Below, in pieces: positions 24,867 to 32,332 of a DNA stretch of 64,000 nt. This stretch comes from Erwinia typographi (GTDB lineage: Bacteria; Pseudomonadota; Gammaproteobacteria; Enterobacterales; Enterobacteriaceae). The stretch lies in contig NZ_JRUQ01000018.1 in assembly GCF_000773975.1 (NCBI RefSeq), positions 62,001 to 126,000 of the forward strand. Reading direction: 5' to 3'. Under the pieces are notes generated by a model that worked only from the letters and a program-made list of their open reading frames with translations, was not told where the DNA came from and ran no database searches. The position numbers were made by a program, and so were the translations under genes. Within the stretch, counting starts at the first letter, position 1. The number at the start of each line of letters is the position of its first letter.

Positions 24867-25304
24867 TCATTTATTTTTATTGCATAGATTTTTATTTATT
24901 ACATATTTTGTTGCCATTCCAGGCATCCATCCTGATGGTATGCCGGCGCAACTATAATAACCTCTACCATTAATATTGCTAATAAAAAACACTTTGAAAG
25001 AGAAACCATAAACAATTGATAGCAAAACCCCAGAGAGAATTGTCATCATGGCAACCTTCTGGTATTTATCATTCATACGTTGCCCTTTTAAAAAACCATA
25101 AATACCAGACAAGCAAAATGGAAACATTATAAATGAGGATAAGCTTAGAGAAACGAGCCCTGTTGAGTATGTCAACACATCAGGAAATGCCAAATATTCC
25201 TTTGTTGAAATATAACCAATATAAGAGGCAAACAACGATAAAATCCACATAATTACGCTCCATGTCAGAAGCACAACTCTGGTCGACAATGGAAATTTAT
25301 GCAT
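24867..25304 (-). CDS. Putative effector immunity membrane protein (DUF1240-like)
   Basis: The 145-residue protein has three hydrophobic helices (near 10..30, 45..65 and 85..107) and a conserved-looking YYSCAGIPSGWMPGMATKYV end that recalls DUF1240 proteins. It overlaps the PAAR effector stop by one base, the usual effector-immunity arrangement. As an inner-membrane protein it would fit protection from a membrane-acting toxin. No direct evidence of binding can be seen. Confidence 0.68.
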   Translation of the reverse strand: MHKFPLSTRVVLLTWSVIMWILSLFASYIGYISTKEYLAFPDVLTYSTGLVSLSLSSFIMFPFCLSGIYGFLKGQRMNDKYQKVAMMTILSGVLLSIVYGFSFKVFFISNINGRGYYSCAGIPSGWMPGMATKYVINKNLCNKNK

Positions 25305-26575
25305 TATAGTTCCTCAGGAATGATTTCATTAATACTTGATTTTAAATATTTCATAACCTCTGCTGATATGACTTTTTTTCCTTTTCGCAGCATTTCGTCA
25401 ACAAACATAGAGCCAAGATCCCAAACTCCTTTTTCTATTTTTCTTGCTGTGAGCATTACTTCTTGTTGGGCCGATTCAATATAATTTATAACTCGATCGG
25501 TTATACCAAATTTATCATCCAGATAGTTTAGTATGAGAGCAGCACCAAACCCAACCACAACAATAGCCACTGTGGGAGCAATCACGAAAGAGAACATGAC
25601 TCCAGCGGCAAGCCCTGCACCACCAGATATAACAGATGCGATGCCTATCTTGACAACATCAGTAGCTAAAGAACCAATAAATTTCGCCAATTCAGCCTCA
25701 TCATTAAAAAAATAATCTAAAGCTCTATAAGCAGCAGCGACAATGAAAGTAACTCTAGCTCCATTTAAAATATTTTTAGCTATACCTGAAGATGCATATT
25801 TACCCAGTCCTAAATCAACTAACTTAGGATTTTTTGCAGAAAAAACAGGAGCATTTAGAATTTTTCTTAAACCTGGATATCCAGTTATTTTAATTAGTTC
25901 ATTCCCATTTTTACCGATGTATGAGATTGCCTTAATACCAAAACGCCCCAAATCATTTACTAACATTGAGGCTGTAACGACATCCTTTAAATTTGTACCA
26001 TAGTTAATAATTATTTGGGCTGGCCCGTTCTGAGTTAAATTAACCCAACCAGACTTCCACGATCCCCAGTAAGCCAACACCTCAAATGCCTCTTCAAGCG
26101 TGAGCAGCATTACGTCTTGGTTATTGTTTTTCAGCATCGACCGCAGTGCCATATCTGGCAGGTCATACGTGTTTCTCAGTACTGGATAATCAGGCACAAA
26201 CCCAGAAGGTGCTTTTTCACCGGTTAAATACGCCGGTAATGGTCGGGCTATAGGTTTTAACACTGAAGATTCGCTAGCTGTAGTTGAACCGCCACTCGCC
26301 TTCTCATAAGTATCCTGCAGCATCGACGGAATAAACTTCGCCTTACAGGGACAGGTACTTTCGCTGTCTAATGTGCCCGCCATGCGACGGCCATGAATAG
26401 TGTCGTTGACGATACCGCCAGCAATAATAAACGTGCCGGGATGTTTTCCGCAGAGCACTCTGTCTTTCTCACGCGCAGCAGCTTTGCCAAATATTGTATG
26501 GTCAGTCGCGCCTTCAATGATCCGGCCGCCGCAGGTGGTTTTGTCACCCTGAACTAAATAAAAACCTGTCGCCAT
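25304..26575 (-). CDS. PAAR-domain T6SS effector with hydrophobic toxin end
   Basis: The first 85 or so residues (MATGFYLVQGDKTTCGGRII, HTIFGKAAAREKD, GRRMAGTLDSESTCPCKAKF) are a PAAR spike-tip domain that would ride on VgrG. The 423-residue protein ends in a region with strongly hydrophobic helices (VVKIGIASVISGGAGLAAGV and FVIAPTVAIVVVGFGAAL) followed by LNYLDDKFGITDRVIN. A pore-forming mechanism is my inference, since no enzymatic motif is seen. The PAAR part is richer in GC than the toxin part, suggesting module exchange. Confidence 0.78.
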   Translation of the reverse strand: MATGFYLVQGDKTTCGGRIIEGATDHTIFGKAAAREKDRVLCGKHPGTFIIAGGIVNDTIHGRRMAGTLDSESTCPCKAKFIPSMLQDTYEKASGGSTTASESSVLKPIARPLPAYLTGEKAPSGFVPDYPVLRNTYDLPDMALRSMLKNNNQDVMLLTLEEAFEVLAYWGSWKSGWVNLTQNGPAQIIINYGTNLKDVVTASMLVNDLGRFGIKAISYIGKNGNELIKITGYPGLRKILNAPVFSAKNPKLVDLGLGKYASSGIAKNILNGARVTFIVAAAYRALDYFFNDEAELAKFIGSLATDVVKIGIASVISGGAGLAAGVMFSFVIAPTVAIVVVGFGAALILNYLDDKFGITDRVINYIESAQQEVMLTARKIEKGVWDLGSMFVDEMLRKGKKVISAEVMKYLKSSINEIIPEEL

Positions 26576-27436
26576 TATTCTGTTTCATCCATGTCGGTGG
26601 TAATTTCTTCCGTTGCCGTTTCACGCGGTGCCATCGATTGCAAGGCGGAGACCGCATCAACGCTGAATATCTCTTCCGGCAACGTGAAACCACGTAACCG
26701 CAGCAGCGCCAGTGGGCCGTCGCTCATCTGCGTGCGCAGTACCCATTGCAGGTTGCGTTTATCCAGCGTGGCAAAATTCAGCATCCACTGGCTACGATCC
26801 AGACGCTGACGCTTGCCTTGCTCCAGCCAGCGAATAAAGCCCCAGGTGCCGCTGTAATCACCGTAAACCTGGCCGCCGTTGCCCACGCCGGTCCAGGTGA
26901 GCAGCGTACCGGGCTTCAAGTTCTCACCCGGCCAGCGGATCGCCTGCCATTCTGCCATCTGATTGAAATAACTCAGCGTTTGCCCGTCGACTTTCAACTC
27001 GGTTTTCACCACGTCCGGCGTTGGACGCCCTTGAAGCTCAAAGCTGATGCCCTGCGTGCCGTCGGTGAACAGAATATCCGCCAGTTCGCGCAGCTGGTTC
27101 ACCGCTTTGAGGAAGGCCGGATTAAAGGTTAATCCCTGACTGTGCGCACTGTCCGCTACCCAGCGGCTGCCCTCTTTTTGCAGCACGCCACCCAGGCGAC
27201 CACTGAGGAAGCTGTCTATACGCCCGGCATCTTTGCGAATGAACTCGGCTAGCATCGGCAATGAGGCATCGCTTTTGCTGGCCGCAAATGGATAGCGTCC
27301 GTCAAAAGCGGTATGCCAGTTTTCTACGATTGAGCGTTTCCACTGCACATTGAGGCTGACAGCCGAAGGCTCAAGGATAGTTTCCCACGCCTGGTGTAGC
27401 GCGAAAATCGATTTTGCACTGATTTGGAAAAGATTT
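26575..27436 (-). pseudogene. tssM: tssM C-terminal fragment, cut by Mu-like prophage
   Basis: About 287 codons match the C-terminal domain of TssM/IcmF: YPFAASKSDASLPMLAEFI, DSFLSGRLGGVL, and a GNGGQVYGDYSGTWGFIRWLEQG segment. Whole TssM proteins are around 1,100 to 1,200 residues. An in-frame TAA lies 3 bases upstream of the first possible GTG at 27441, inside phage-end sequence. The upstream coding part must lie past the prophage. The fragment lacks the membrane anchors and NTPase domain, so it should not work. Confidence 0.88.
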
Positions 27437-27472
27437 TGCACTCCTTAAACCTTAAAATTCTGTGCAAAATCT
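27431..27472. repeat. Inverted repeat at the prophage right end
   Basis: AGATTTTGCAC (27431..27441) and GTGCAAAATCT (27462..27472) are exact 11-base complements 20 bases apart, straddling the inferred phage-host junction at 27437. It may be part of the transposase-binding end or a chance match with target DNA. Confidence 0.45.
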
Positions 27473-27615
27473 CGTCCAAATCGCTCGCGTTTTAATCAGT
27501 TATTTCCCTTTTGTTTGCTGTGGTCTTTTAACCTCTGGACTCGTCTTTTCTGTCGAGTTAGTGTGCGACCCACCACAGGCCTGTGGCTTTTTTGACCATA
27601 CAGAGGGAATTTATT

Positions 27616-27852
27616 GTGAATTTTTCTGCTATCTGCCAGACCATGACCGATGACGCCTGTGAAATTATATCTGCACTCAGCCAGTCTCCCACCTTGCCGC
27701 TTCATTCAATCGTGTTTGTTACCGGGCTTGATTGCCATGTCGCCCGCTTTATCCTTGAACAAATGACTGTCAGCGGTATGGCTGAGGAACGTAATGGCCA
27801 GTGGCGGCTTTCAGAGGCGTTTATGGCTTCCCGTTACCACGCCATGGCGTGA
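27616..27852 (+). CDS. Small winged-helix-like protein at the phage right end
   Basis: GTG start with GAGGG 9 bases upstream. The 78-residue product (ISALSQSPTLPLHSIVFV, then FILEQMTVSGMAEERNGQWRL) has the look of a small winged-helix DNA-binding fold. No named family is recognised. It converges on the methylase gene with a 32-base overlap of 3' ends. Its position resembles that of accessory genes beside mom in Mu. Confidence 0.55.
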   Translation: MNFSAICQTMTDDACEIISALSQSPTLPLHSIVFVTGLDCHVARFILEQMTVSGMAEERNGQWRLSEAFMASRYHAMA

Positions 27853-28606
27853 AGTTCGTGATAATAAGCTCAGCGGCCCTGTGGCCGTTGTTGCTTCCTA
27901 CCGAGTAAGTGGTGGTTACCTTACTTATTTCCAGCCCCTTAAACGCCTGTCGCATGTCCGGGTGATCGTTAACTGAAATTATCATCTTTCCTTTAATCTG
28001 TCGGGCATGCCGGGCCATTTGTTCATACTGATCGTAATCAAAAGGCAAGCCATACCCCTGAACCCGCCAGTAAGGTGGGTCGAGATAAAAAAGCGTTTCA
28101 GGCCGATCATAGCGTGTAATGCATGTCTGCCAGTCCAGGCGCTCGATTGTGACACGATGAAGGCGCAGCCAGGCATCCGAGATCGTTTCTTCCATACGCA
28201 ATATATTCAGCTTTGATGGCGATCCTGCACTTATGCCAAACGTCCGGCCTTCCACTTTTGCGCCAAACGACAGCTTCTGGAGGTAATAGAACCGGGCAGC
28301 GCGCTGGATATCCGTCAGGGTTTCCGGCGGCGTATCCTTCAGCCATTTAAACATTTCACGGCTGGTTAAAGCCCATTTAAACTGCGCTGCAAACTCGCCA
28401 GGATGATGCTGAATAACGCGATACAGGTTAATAATATCGCCGTTAATATCATTCAGAACTTCAGCGGCTGAAGGCGCTTTCATAAAGAACAGCGCAGCCC
28501 CTCCGCAGAAGGGTTCAACATAGCAGGTATGGGCCGGGAACAGTGGCAGAAGATGTTTCGCCAGCTTACGTTTACCCCCAACCCACGGGATGACAGTTGT
28601 TTTCAT
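27821..28606 (-). CDS. DNA adenine methyltransferase at the mom position
   Basis: The 261-residue D12-class enzyme has PWVGGKRKLA, VEPFCGGAALFF near residue 30 and the catalytic YLDPPYWRVQGYG near residue 175, plus a C-terminal AAELIITNF. It would N6-methylate adenine in phage DNA late in infection. The start at 28606 is typical for the family. An ATG four codons upstream (28618) is possible. It sits where Mu carries the DNA-modification gene mom and is preceded by a late-promoter box. Confidence 0.88.
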   Translation of the reverse strand: MKTTVIPWVGGKRKLAKHLLPLFPAHTCYVEPFCGGAALFFMKAPSAAEVLNDINGDIINLYRVIQHHPGEFAAQFKWALTSREMFKWLKDTPPETLTDIQRAARFYYLQKLSFGAKVEGRTFGISAGSPSKLNILRMEETISDAWLRLHRVTIERLDWQTCITRYDRPETLFYLDPPYWRVQGYGLPFDYDQYEQMARHARQIKGKMIISVNDHPDMRQAFKGLEISKVTTTYSVGSNNGHRAAELIITNFTPWRGNGKP

Positions 28607-28659
28607 TTTTTCGCCCATTTGTTATACATGAAATTATCCGGTTACTTATCATCGTGGTC

Positions 28660-28713
28660 TTCGGCAATATTATGTAAAACTTTCCCGGTTTGTCCGTTGC
28701 AGGTATGCAGCAG
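28660..28713 (-). promoter_or_regulatory. Late (C/Mor-dependent) promoter for methylase, Pmom-like
   Basis: GTTGCAGGTATGCAGCAG (28696..28713) matches the other three late boxes at 15 of 18 positions and keeps the TGC-N9-GCA dyad. On the minus strand, exactly 23 bases after the box, comes TAATAT (28667..28672) as -10. A start near 28660 would give the methylase gene a short leader. Mu places Pmom at this point. Confidence 0.75.
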
Positions 28714-28801
28714 GTACATTCATTTACAACCTATTGAATCTGTGCGGCTTAATATTCTCACCAGAGCAACGTCAGGGGCGTTGAATTTAGGGAGGAAAAA
28801 T

Positions 28802-29068
28802 ATGGGTGATTTACTGTCAGGCGAACTTCAGTGGGAAATAATTGATGTCCTGGAGGATGTTTATCCCCGACATCTTTCCACTGAAGAGTATGACCATCAT
28901 TTCGGTGAAAAGAGTGAAAACGAAATGGTGGTCAATCTGCTGCAGCTTATAGAGGATGGCATTATTAATCCCCAGGCAGTTATGAGGCGTCTTATGTGGC
29001 CAAAGGTAAACATCCCGGCGCTACTGTTGACACCTTTTGGCTATAAGTTGGCCCGCGCGGAAGACTGA
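28802..29068 (+). CDS. Hypothetical phage protein, 88 residues
   Basis: The start has a strong GGAGG 6 bases upstream. The product (MGDLLSGELQWEIIDVLEDV) is acidic with a helical centre (NEMVVNLLQLIEDGIINPQAVM) and no recognised family. It is transcribed against the late operon and overlaps the next minus-strand gene at the 3' ends by 28 bases. Confidence 0.6.
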   Translation: MGDLLSGELQWEIIDVLEDVYPRHLSTEEYDHHFGEKSENEMVVNLLQLIEDGIINPQAVMRRLMWPKVNIPALLLTPFGYKLARAED

Positions 29069-29304
29069 CTCACTTTTTTTAGCCTTTCGTCAGCCAGGTC
29101 TACTTTAAATCCCTGTCCCAGCTCGTCCTCACCATTAATGCCGAGGGCGAATTCCACTACCAGCCTGGGACAGTCGTCAGGGATGCAGACCATTTTTGCC
29201 GACAATACACTTCCGATGGTTGCGCCATCGACTGCAACATCCAGCCCGATAAAAGCATCACCATTATAAAGTCGAACAATCTGTATTGGCTTATTCATTA
29301 TCAT
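29041..29304 (-). CDS. Hypothetical phage protein, 87 residues
   Basis: The protein MIMNKPIQIVRLYNGDAFIG looks like a compact beta-rich domain (VVEFALGINGEDELGQGFKV). No family is recognised. ATG codons at 29304 and 29298 are both possible starts. It lies between the methylase and the next small gene in the 3' accessory part. Confidence 0.55.
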   Translation of the reverse strand: MIMNKPIQIVRLYNGDAFIGLDVAVDGATIGSVLSAKMVCIPDDCPRLVVEFALGINGEDELGQGFKVDLADERLKKVSQSSARANL

Positions 29305-29352
29305 AAGGGTATTTCCCTTTTCCTGTGAAATTATCGAAGGTTATCTTCGTTG

Positions 29353-29387
29353 CCGTCAATACGCCGGTTATCCCGGCGTATTGACGG
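29353..29387. repeat. Perfect 15-base inverted repeat
   Basis: CCGTCAATACGCCGG (29353..29367) and its complement (29373..29387) flank TTATC. It follows the gene ending at 29400 on the minus strand but has no U-run on either side, so it is a stable hairpin and perhaps a weak terminator or transcript-end protector. Confidence 0.6.
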
Positions 29388-29399
29388 ATTGATGTGACG

Positions 29400-29783
29400 T
29401 TATGCCGCTGCTTCCGGTTCAGGTACATCCTGACCGTTATCGATACTGTGCTTGTATTGCAGGTTGTTAACGTAGGTCTGCACCTGACCTTCCGCTTCGG
29501 CTTTATCCGCATCAATCACCGCATCGGCCAGTTTTTCGGCGATGCCCTGCGCCTGGTCGGTAAAAGCTGCCTGAATTTTGTCGAAGTTCTCACCGCAGGC
29601 AGTGCGAACGCTGGCCTCGTTATGCAGTGACAGGTGATTAACAAAGTCGGTTGCCGCTTCGGTGGCATCCTCTTTTGTCGGGCCGCTGTAAATCGCCGCC
29701 AGAATACCTGCCACAACCTCTTTACTGCGCAGCTGGGTGATAGCGGCTTTCTGGATATTGCCGGTAATGTTGATTGTGCTCAT
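29400..29783 (-). CDS. Hypothetical phage protein, 127 residues
   Basis: The start (MSTINITGNIQKAAITQLRS) has AAGGAGA upstream. The product is Ala-rich and helical with an acidic Pro/Glu tail (VPEPEAAA). No family is recognised. It lies downstream of the fibre genes across a 580-base gap and so may have its own promoter. Confidence 0.6.
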   Translation of the reverse strand: MSTINITGNIQKAAITQLRSKEVVAGILAAIYSGPTKEDATEAATDFVNHLSLHNEASVRTACGENFDKIQAAFTDQAQGIAEKLADAVIDADKAEAEGQVQTYVNNLQYKHSIDNGQDVPEPEAAA

Positions 29784-29874
29784 GGACTTCTCCTTTTGGT
29801 GAATAAAGGAAAATAACCTTTTGAGGTATGCAGGGCATTTCATGGTTATCTCCCGTGTGAATGAGGTGATGATG

Positions 29875-29895
29875 AAGGTGAACTTCGTTCACCTT
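29875..29895. repeat. Hairpin in the non-coding gap
   Basis: AAGGTGAAC (29875..29883), TTC loop, GTTCACCTT (29887..29895): a perfect 9-base stem with no U-run. It lies near the start of the 29784..30361 gap. Confidence 0.55.
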
Positions 29896-29923
29896 GATTT
29901 AAATCAAAATATCCCAGTCGATT

Positions 29924-29952
29924 TTGATGGCTGTTAAATCGTTGTTTAATAA
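29924..29952 (+). promoter_or_regulatory. Candidate plus-strand sigma70 promoter
   Basis: TTGATG (29924..29929), 17-base spacer, TAATAA (29947..29952). A start near 29959 would run into the hairpin at 29974 and the terminator at 30058. No gene lies downstream before the terminator. Confidence 0.4.
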
Positions 29953-29958
29953 TCATCT

Positions 29959-30086
29959 GACAGACTGTGCTGCGTGGATAAGCGCATATCCACATCCTCA
30001 ATGAAGTAAAAGACGTTAAGACTTGCTTTTCCCAACATTTAATCGGTCTGTTCGATTACGCCCTGTGAAAGAGGGCGTTATTTTTT
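29959..30086 (+). ncRNA. Candidate small RNA 1 in the gap
   Basis: Between a promoter-like sequence (29924..29952) and a plus-strand intrinsic terminator (30058..30086) lies about 100 bases with no frame worth calling. It contains a stem GTGGATA/TATCCAC at 29974..29993. The arrangement fits a short structured RNA transcribed opposite to the late genes. Expression is not shown by sequence. Confidence 0.35.
30058..30084 (+). terminator. Plus-strand intrinsic terminator
   Basis: ACGCCCT (30058..30064), 7-base loop, AGGGCGT (30072..30078), then TATTTTTTG. The U-run is on the plus strand although no plus-strand gene lies just upstream. Confidence 0.75.
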
Positions 30087-30239
30087 GTTCTTTTTCCTGT
30101 CCGTTCTTCTTTTCTTTTTATTTCCCCGTGAGCGCGTTCCACAGACGAACAGCGCAGCTGATGTGTTGCCAGTCCGGTTAAGTCATCGCAAAAAAACAAG
30201 TTAATCCCCATTCTGTTTAGGCATTATTCATATCAGATA

Positions 30240-30360
30240 ATGTATATTCCCTGACGCATATAACCTGATCCGTTATGTGTGTAGTTCACAGTTTAAAAAT
30301 GACATTACCTGTTGTGTTTCATTTGCCGCCTGGCTTTCTGGTTCCCGGCGGCTTTTTTTT
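30240..30360 (+). ncRNA. Candidate small RNA 2 ending in a strong terminator
   Basis: Possible promoter elements near 30215..30245 (TAATGT as -10) are followed by about 100 non-coding bases and a stem GCCGCC (30325..30330)/GGCGGC (30347..30352) with eight T on the plus strand. Short plus-strand frames here run through the terminator and are not credible genes. It lies tail-to-tail with the fibre-assembly gene. Confidence 0.35.
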
Positions 30361-30361
30361 A

Positions 30362-30904
30362 TTATTCCGGCCTGTCCGGCCACGCAATCGCGTTATAAGC
30401 AGCCTCATCGCTGACGCCACCGAAATCCAGCATCTCCAGCTCATCCATATATTCAAGCCACAGGTCCAGCTTTGTTTTCTGGTCTTCAGTAAGTGTCTTA
30501 CCCGCCAGTAATTTGGTCTGCCAGAAACTGATCGTCGAGTTTGCGGTGTCGAGCAGGCTTTGGCGCTGTGCGGTGGCTTTGGCCAGGCACTCTTCCGCCG
30601 TCAGCGGCTTTTTAGTGACAGCTTTACCGTCAAACTGCCACTGCGAGGCCGTGTCCGCCGTAAAGCCTGCTGGCAGGTCCGCATCGCTCAATTCTGCCAC
30701 GCTCATATCGACCGGAACGATGGCACTGACATCACGCTTTGCATCAATAATCAGCCCGGTGGAATCAAACACGATTTTCGTGGTGTCGCCGGAAAAATGC
30801 TGTTGTAAGTTGTACCAGTCATGGCCATCTTCATCTTTCAGATACATCACACCAGCCAGCCCGCTCTCTGGCTGATACTGGCTGAAGTTTTTATAAATTT
30901 TCAT
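30362..30904 (-). CDS. Tail fibre assembly protein (Tfa/gpU type)
   Basis: The 180-residue protein MKIYKNFSQYQPESGLAGVM ends with the family pattern TEDQKTKLDLWLEYMDELEMLDF and WPDRPE. Tfa proteins help fold fibres and may stay on the tip. It follows the fibre gene by 11 bases and is the last gene of the tail operon. Confidence 0.88.
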   Translation of the reverse strand: MKIYKNFSQYQPESGLAGVMYLKDEDGHDWYNLQQHFSGDTTKIVFDSTGLIIDAKRDVSAIVPVDMSVAELSDADLPAGFTADTASQWQFDGKAVTKKPLTAEECLAKATAQRQSLLDTANSTISFWQTKLLAGKTLTEDQKTKLDLWLEYMDELEMLDFGGVSDEAAYNAIAWPDRPE

Positions 30905-30915
30905 CTCGCTACCTT

Positions 30916-31794
30916 TTAAACCGTTGAAATATTGACCCACTGACCGCCGATGCAAACCTGAATATAGGCGTAACGGGCCTGGGCACCGGTGTAAATCCCG
31001 ACGCCATTCATTACCGCACCGGAGGGCGCACTCCAGTTACTGCTGCCGGTAGCCGCCCAGGTTGAGGTGGCAAGGCGTATTCCTGTGATTGCACCGGCTA
31101 CAGCGGCGCTAATTTTCGACACAATCCAGGTATTCAGGAAGCCCCCCCAGCAGGTGCCATTAATATTGCCATCGGTGGCCAGGTGGGCTTCACCAGCATA
31201 AACATCACCTGGTGCCCGGAGCGTGCCGTCACTGCGAAAATCAAGAACGTGTACGCTGTCAACCTTACCCAGGTAGACACGCCAGGCCCAGTAATTACCG
31301 GCACTGAGGTAAAAATCTGACACCACGGAATAGCTGGTATCTGCGCCGACAACCTGGAAAATTTTGTTAGATGATGCACCTTCATTCCAGGATGACGCAT
31401 CCTTCTGCAGACCTGCTTCTGTCGTACCGGGGATGACCGGCCCATTAAGCGCACCGCCCGACAGGGGGTAGCCGCCCAGATTTTTCAGGGACGCGTCAGC
31501 ATCATCGACGTCAGCCAGATTTTGCCCCTTCTGCAGGGCACCACTGACACGATCGTCATCCTCATCGAGGAAAAGCTTTTTCAGTGCTGTCAGCAACTGG
31601 TTATCGGTGGCCTCTGCCGGTTTGATGCCGGAGGCCGTGAGGATGCTGATAAGCTCCCGCTGCAGGCTGCGGGTGGCGTCCTGGCTGTCGTTCATGTAGT
31701 CCGGTGTGACGATGGTGGCTTTCTCACCCGTCTGCGTGTTGATGGGGTGAAACTGCCCGTCGCTGGTGTTTATCGGGTCAATTAAGGGCTTCAC
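30916..31794 (-). CDS. Tail fibre protein
   Basis: The GTG at 31794 overlaps the preceding stop in a GTGA arrangement, giving 292 residues. The N-terminus (VKPLIDPINTSDGQFHPIN, then DDADASLKNLGG) is a phage fibre attachment region. The C-terminus with GDGN-like and SGAVMNGVGIY segments is the receptor-binding part. It is short for a fibre, and no invertible segment or Gin-type recombinase is seen, so host range appears fixed. Confidence 0.82.
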   Translation of the reverse strand: MKPLIDPINTSDGQFHPINTQTGEKATIVTPDYMNDSQDATRSLQRELISILTASGIKPAEATDNQLLTALKKLFLDEDDDRVSGALQKGQNLADVDDADASLKNLGGYPLSGGALNGPVIPGTTEAGLQKDASSWNEGASSNKIFQVVGADTSYSVVSDFYLSAGNYWAWRVYLGKVDSVHVLDFRSDGTLRAPGDVYAGEAHLATDGNINGTCWGGFLNTWIVSKISAAVAGAITGIRLATSTWAATGSSNWSAPSGAVMNGVGIYTGAQARYAYIQVCIGGQWVNISTV

Positions 31795-32330
31795 TGACTG
31801 CTGTCCTCTGTATAGGTAAAAACACACTCCGTGTGCGCCGGTTTAAGGCGCTGAAACAGCGTTTCCAGTCCGGGGTCTCCGGCCTCTTCAAGACGGTCGC
31901 CCACAGCGGACTCATCCACACGAAAGTAATAGATGCGCTCAGGCGCGCCGCTGACGTTCACCAGCCAGCGCCACTTCGGGTCGTCCGGCTCTTCAATGGT
32001 GATGTCGTAGCCCAGCGTTTTCGCCAGGCGGATAAAATACTCACGGCTGAGGCCGCCGGTTTCGGCCAGCGCCACCTGGACGCGGTCACGGCGCTGCTGC
32101 AGGGTGTCGTCACTGCCGGGCGTCAGGGCGTAGACCCGCTCCCAGTCCGGCAGCGTGTCGGTGGCCGTCAGCGGGTCAATGGCCGTCAGCAGTTCGGTGA
32201 CAACCGCCTCTGCGGCGGCATACAGCGCGGCCTCTGCCGTCAGCTCTGCGTTAAGGCGTTCACCGGAGGCGTCATACGTCACCGGCGGCAGCAGCAGTGC
32301 CAGCAGATTGCGGTAATCGTCGCGCGTCAT
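31791..32330 (-). CDS. Mu gp48-like baseplate protein
   Basis: A 179-residue protein starting MTRDDYRNLLALLLPPVTYD of the YmfQ/gp48 (DUF2313) family. It contains TLPDWERVYAL and QQRRDRVQVAL. It joins the baseplate to the fibres. It follows gp47 by two bases and overlaps the fibre gene start by 4. Confidence 0.87.
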   Translation of the reverse strand: MTRDDYRNLLALLLPPVTYDASGERLNAELTAEAALYAAAEAVVTELLTAIDPLTATDTLPDWERVYALTPGSDDTLQQRRDRVQVALAETGGLSREYFIRLAKTLGYDITIEEPDDPKWRWLVNVSGAPERIYYFRVDESAVGDRLEEAGDPGLETLFQRLKPAHTECVFTYTEDSSQ

Positions 32331-32332
32331 GG

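Noticed and set aside
27461-27475. TG at 27461 as the phage end
   Set aside because: The 24 bases to its left contain an in-frame stop in the tssM frame, so they should belong to the phage.
29823-29840. Partial match to the late-promoter box (GAGGTATGCAGGGCA)
   Set aside because: It breaks the TGC-N9-GCA dyad and no -10 hexamer lies 23 bases downstream.
30275-30511. Plus-strand 78-residue frame
   Set aside because: It runs through a strong terminator with eight T and then through the fibre-assembly gene antisense.
30916-31794. Invertible fibre segment as in Mu
   Set aside because: No inverted gix-like repeats or Gin-type recombinase gene near the fibre genes.
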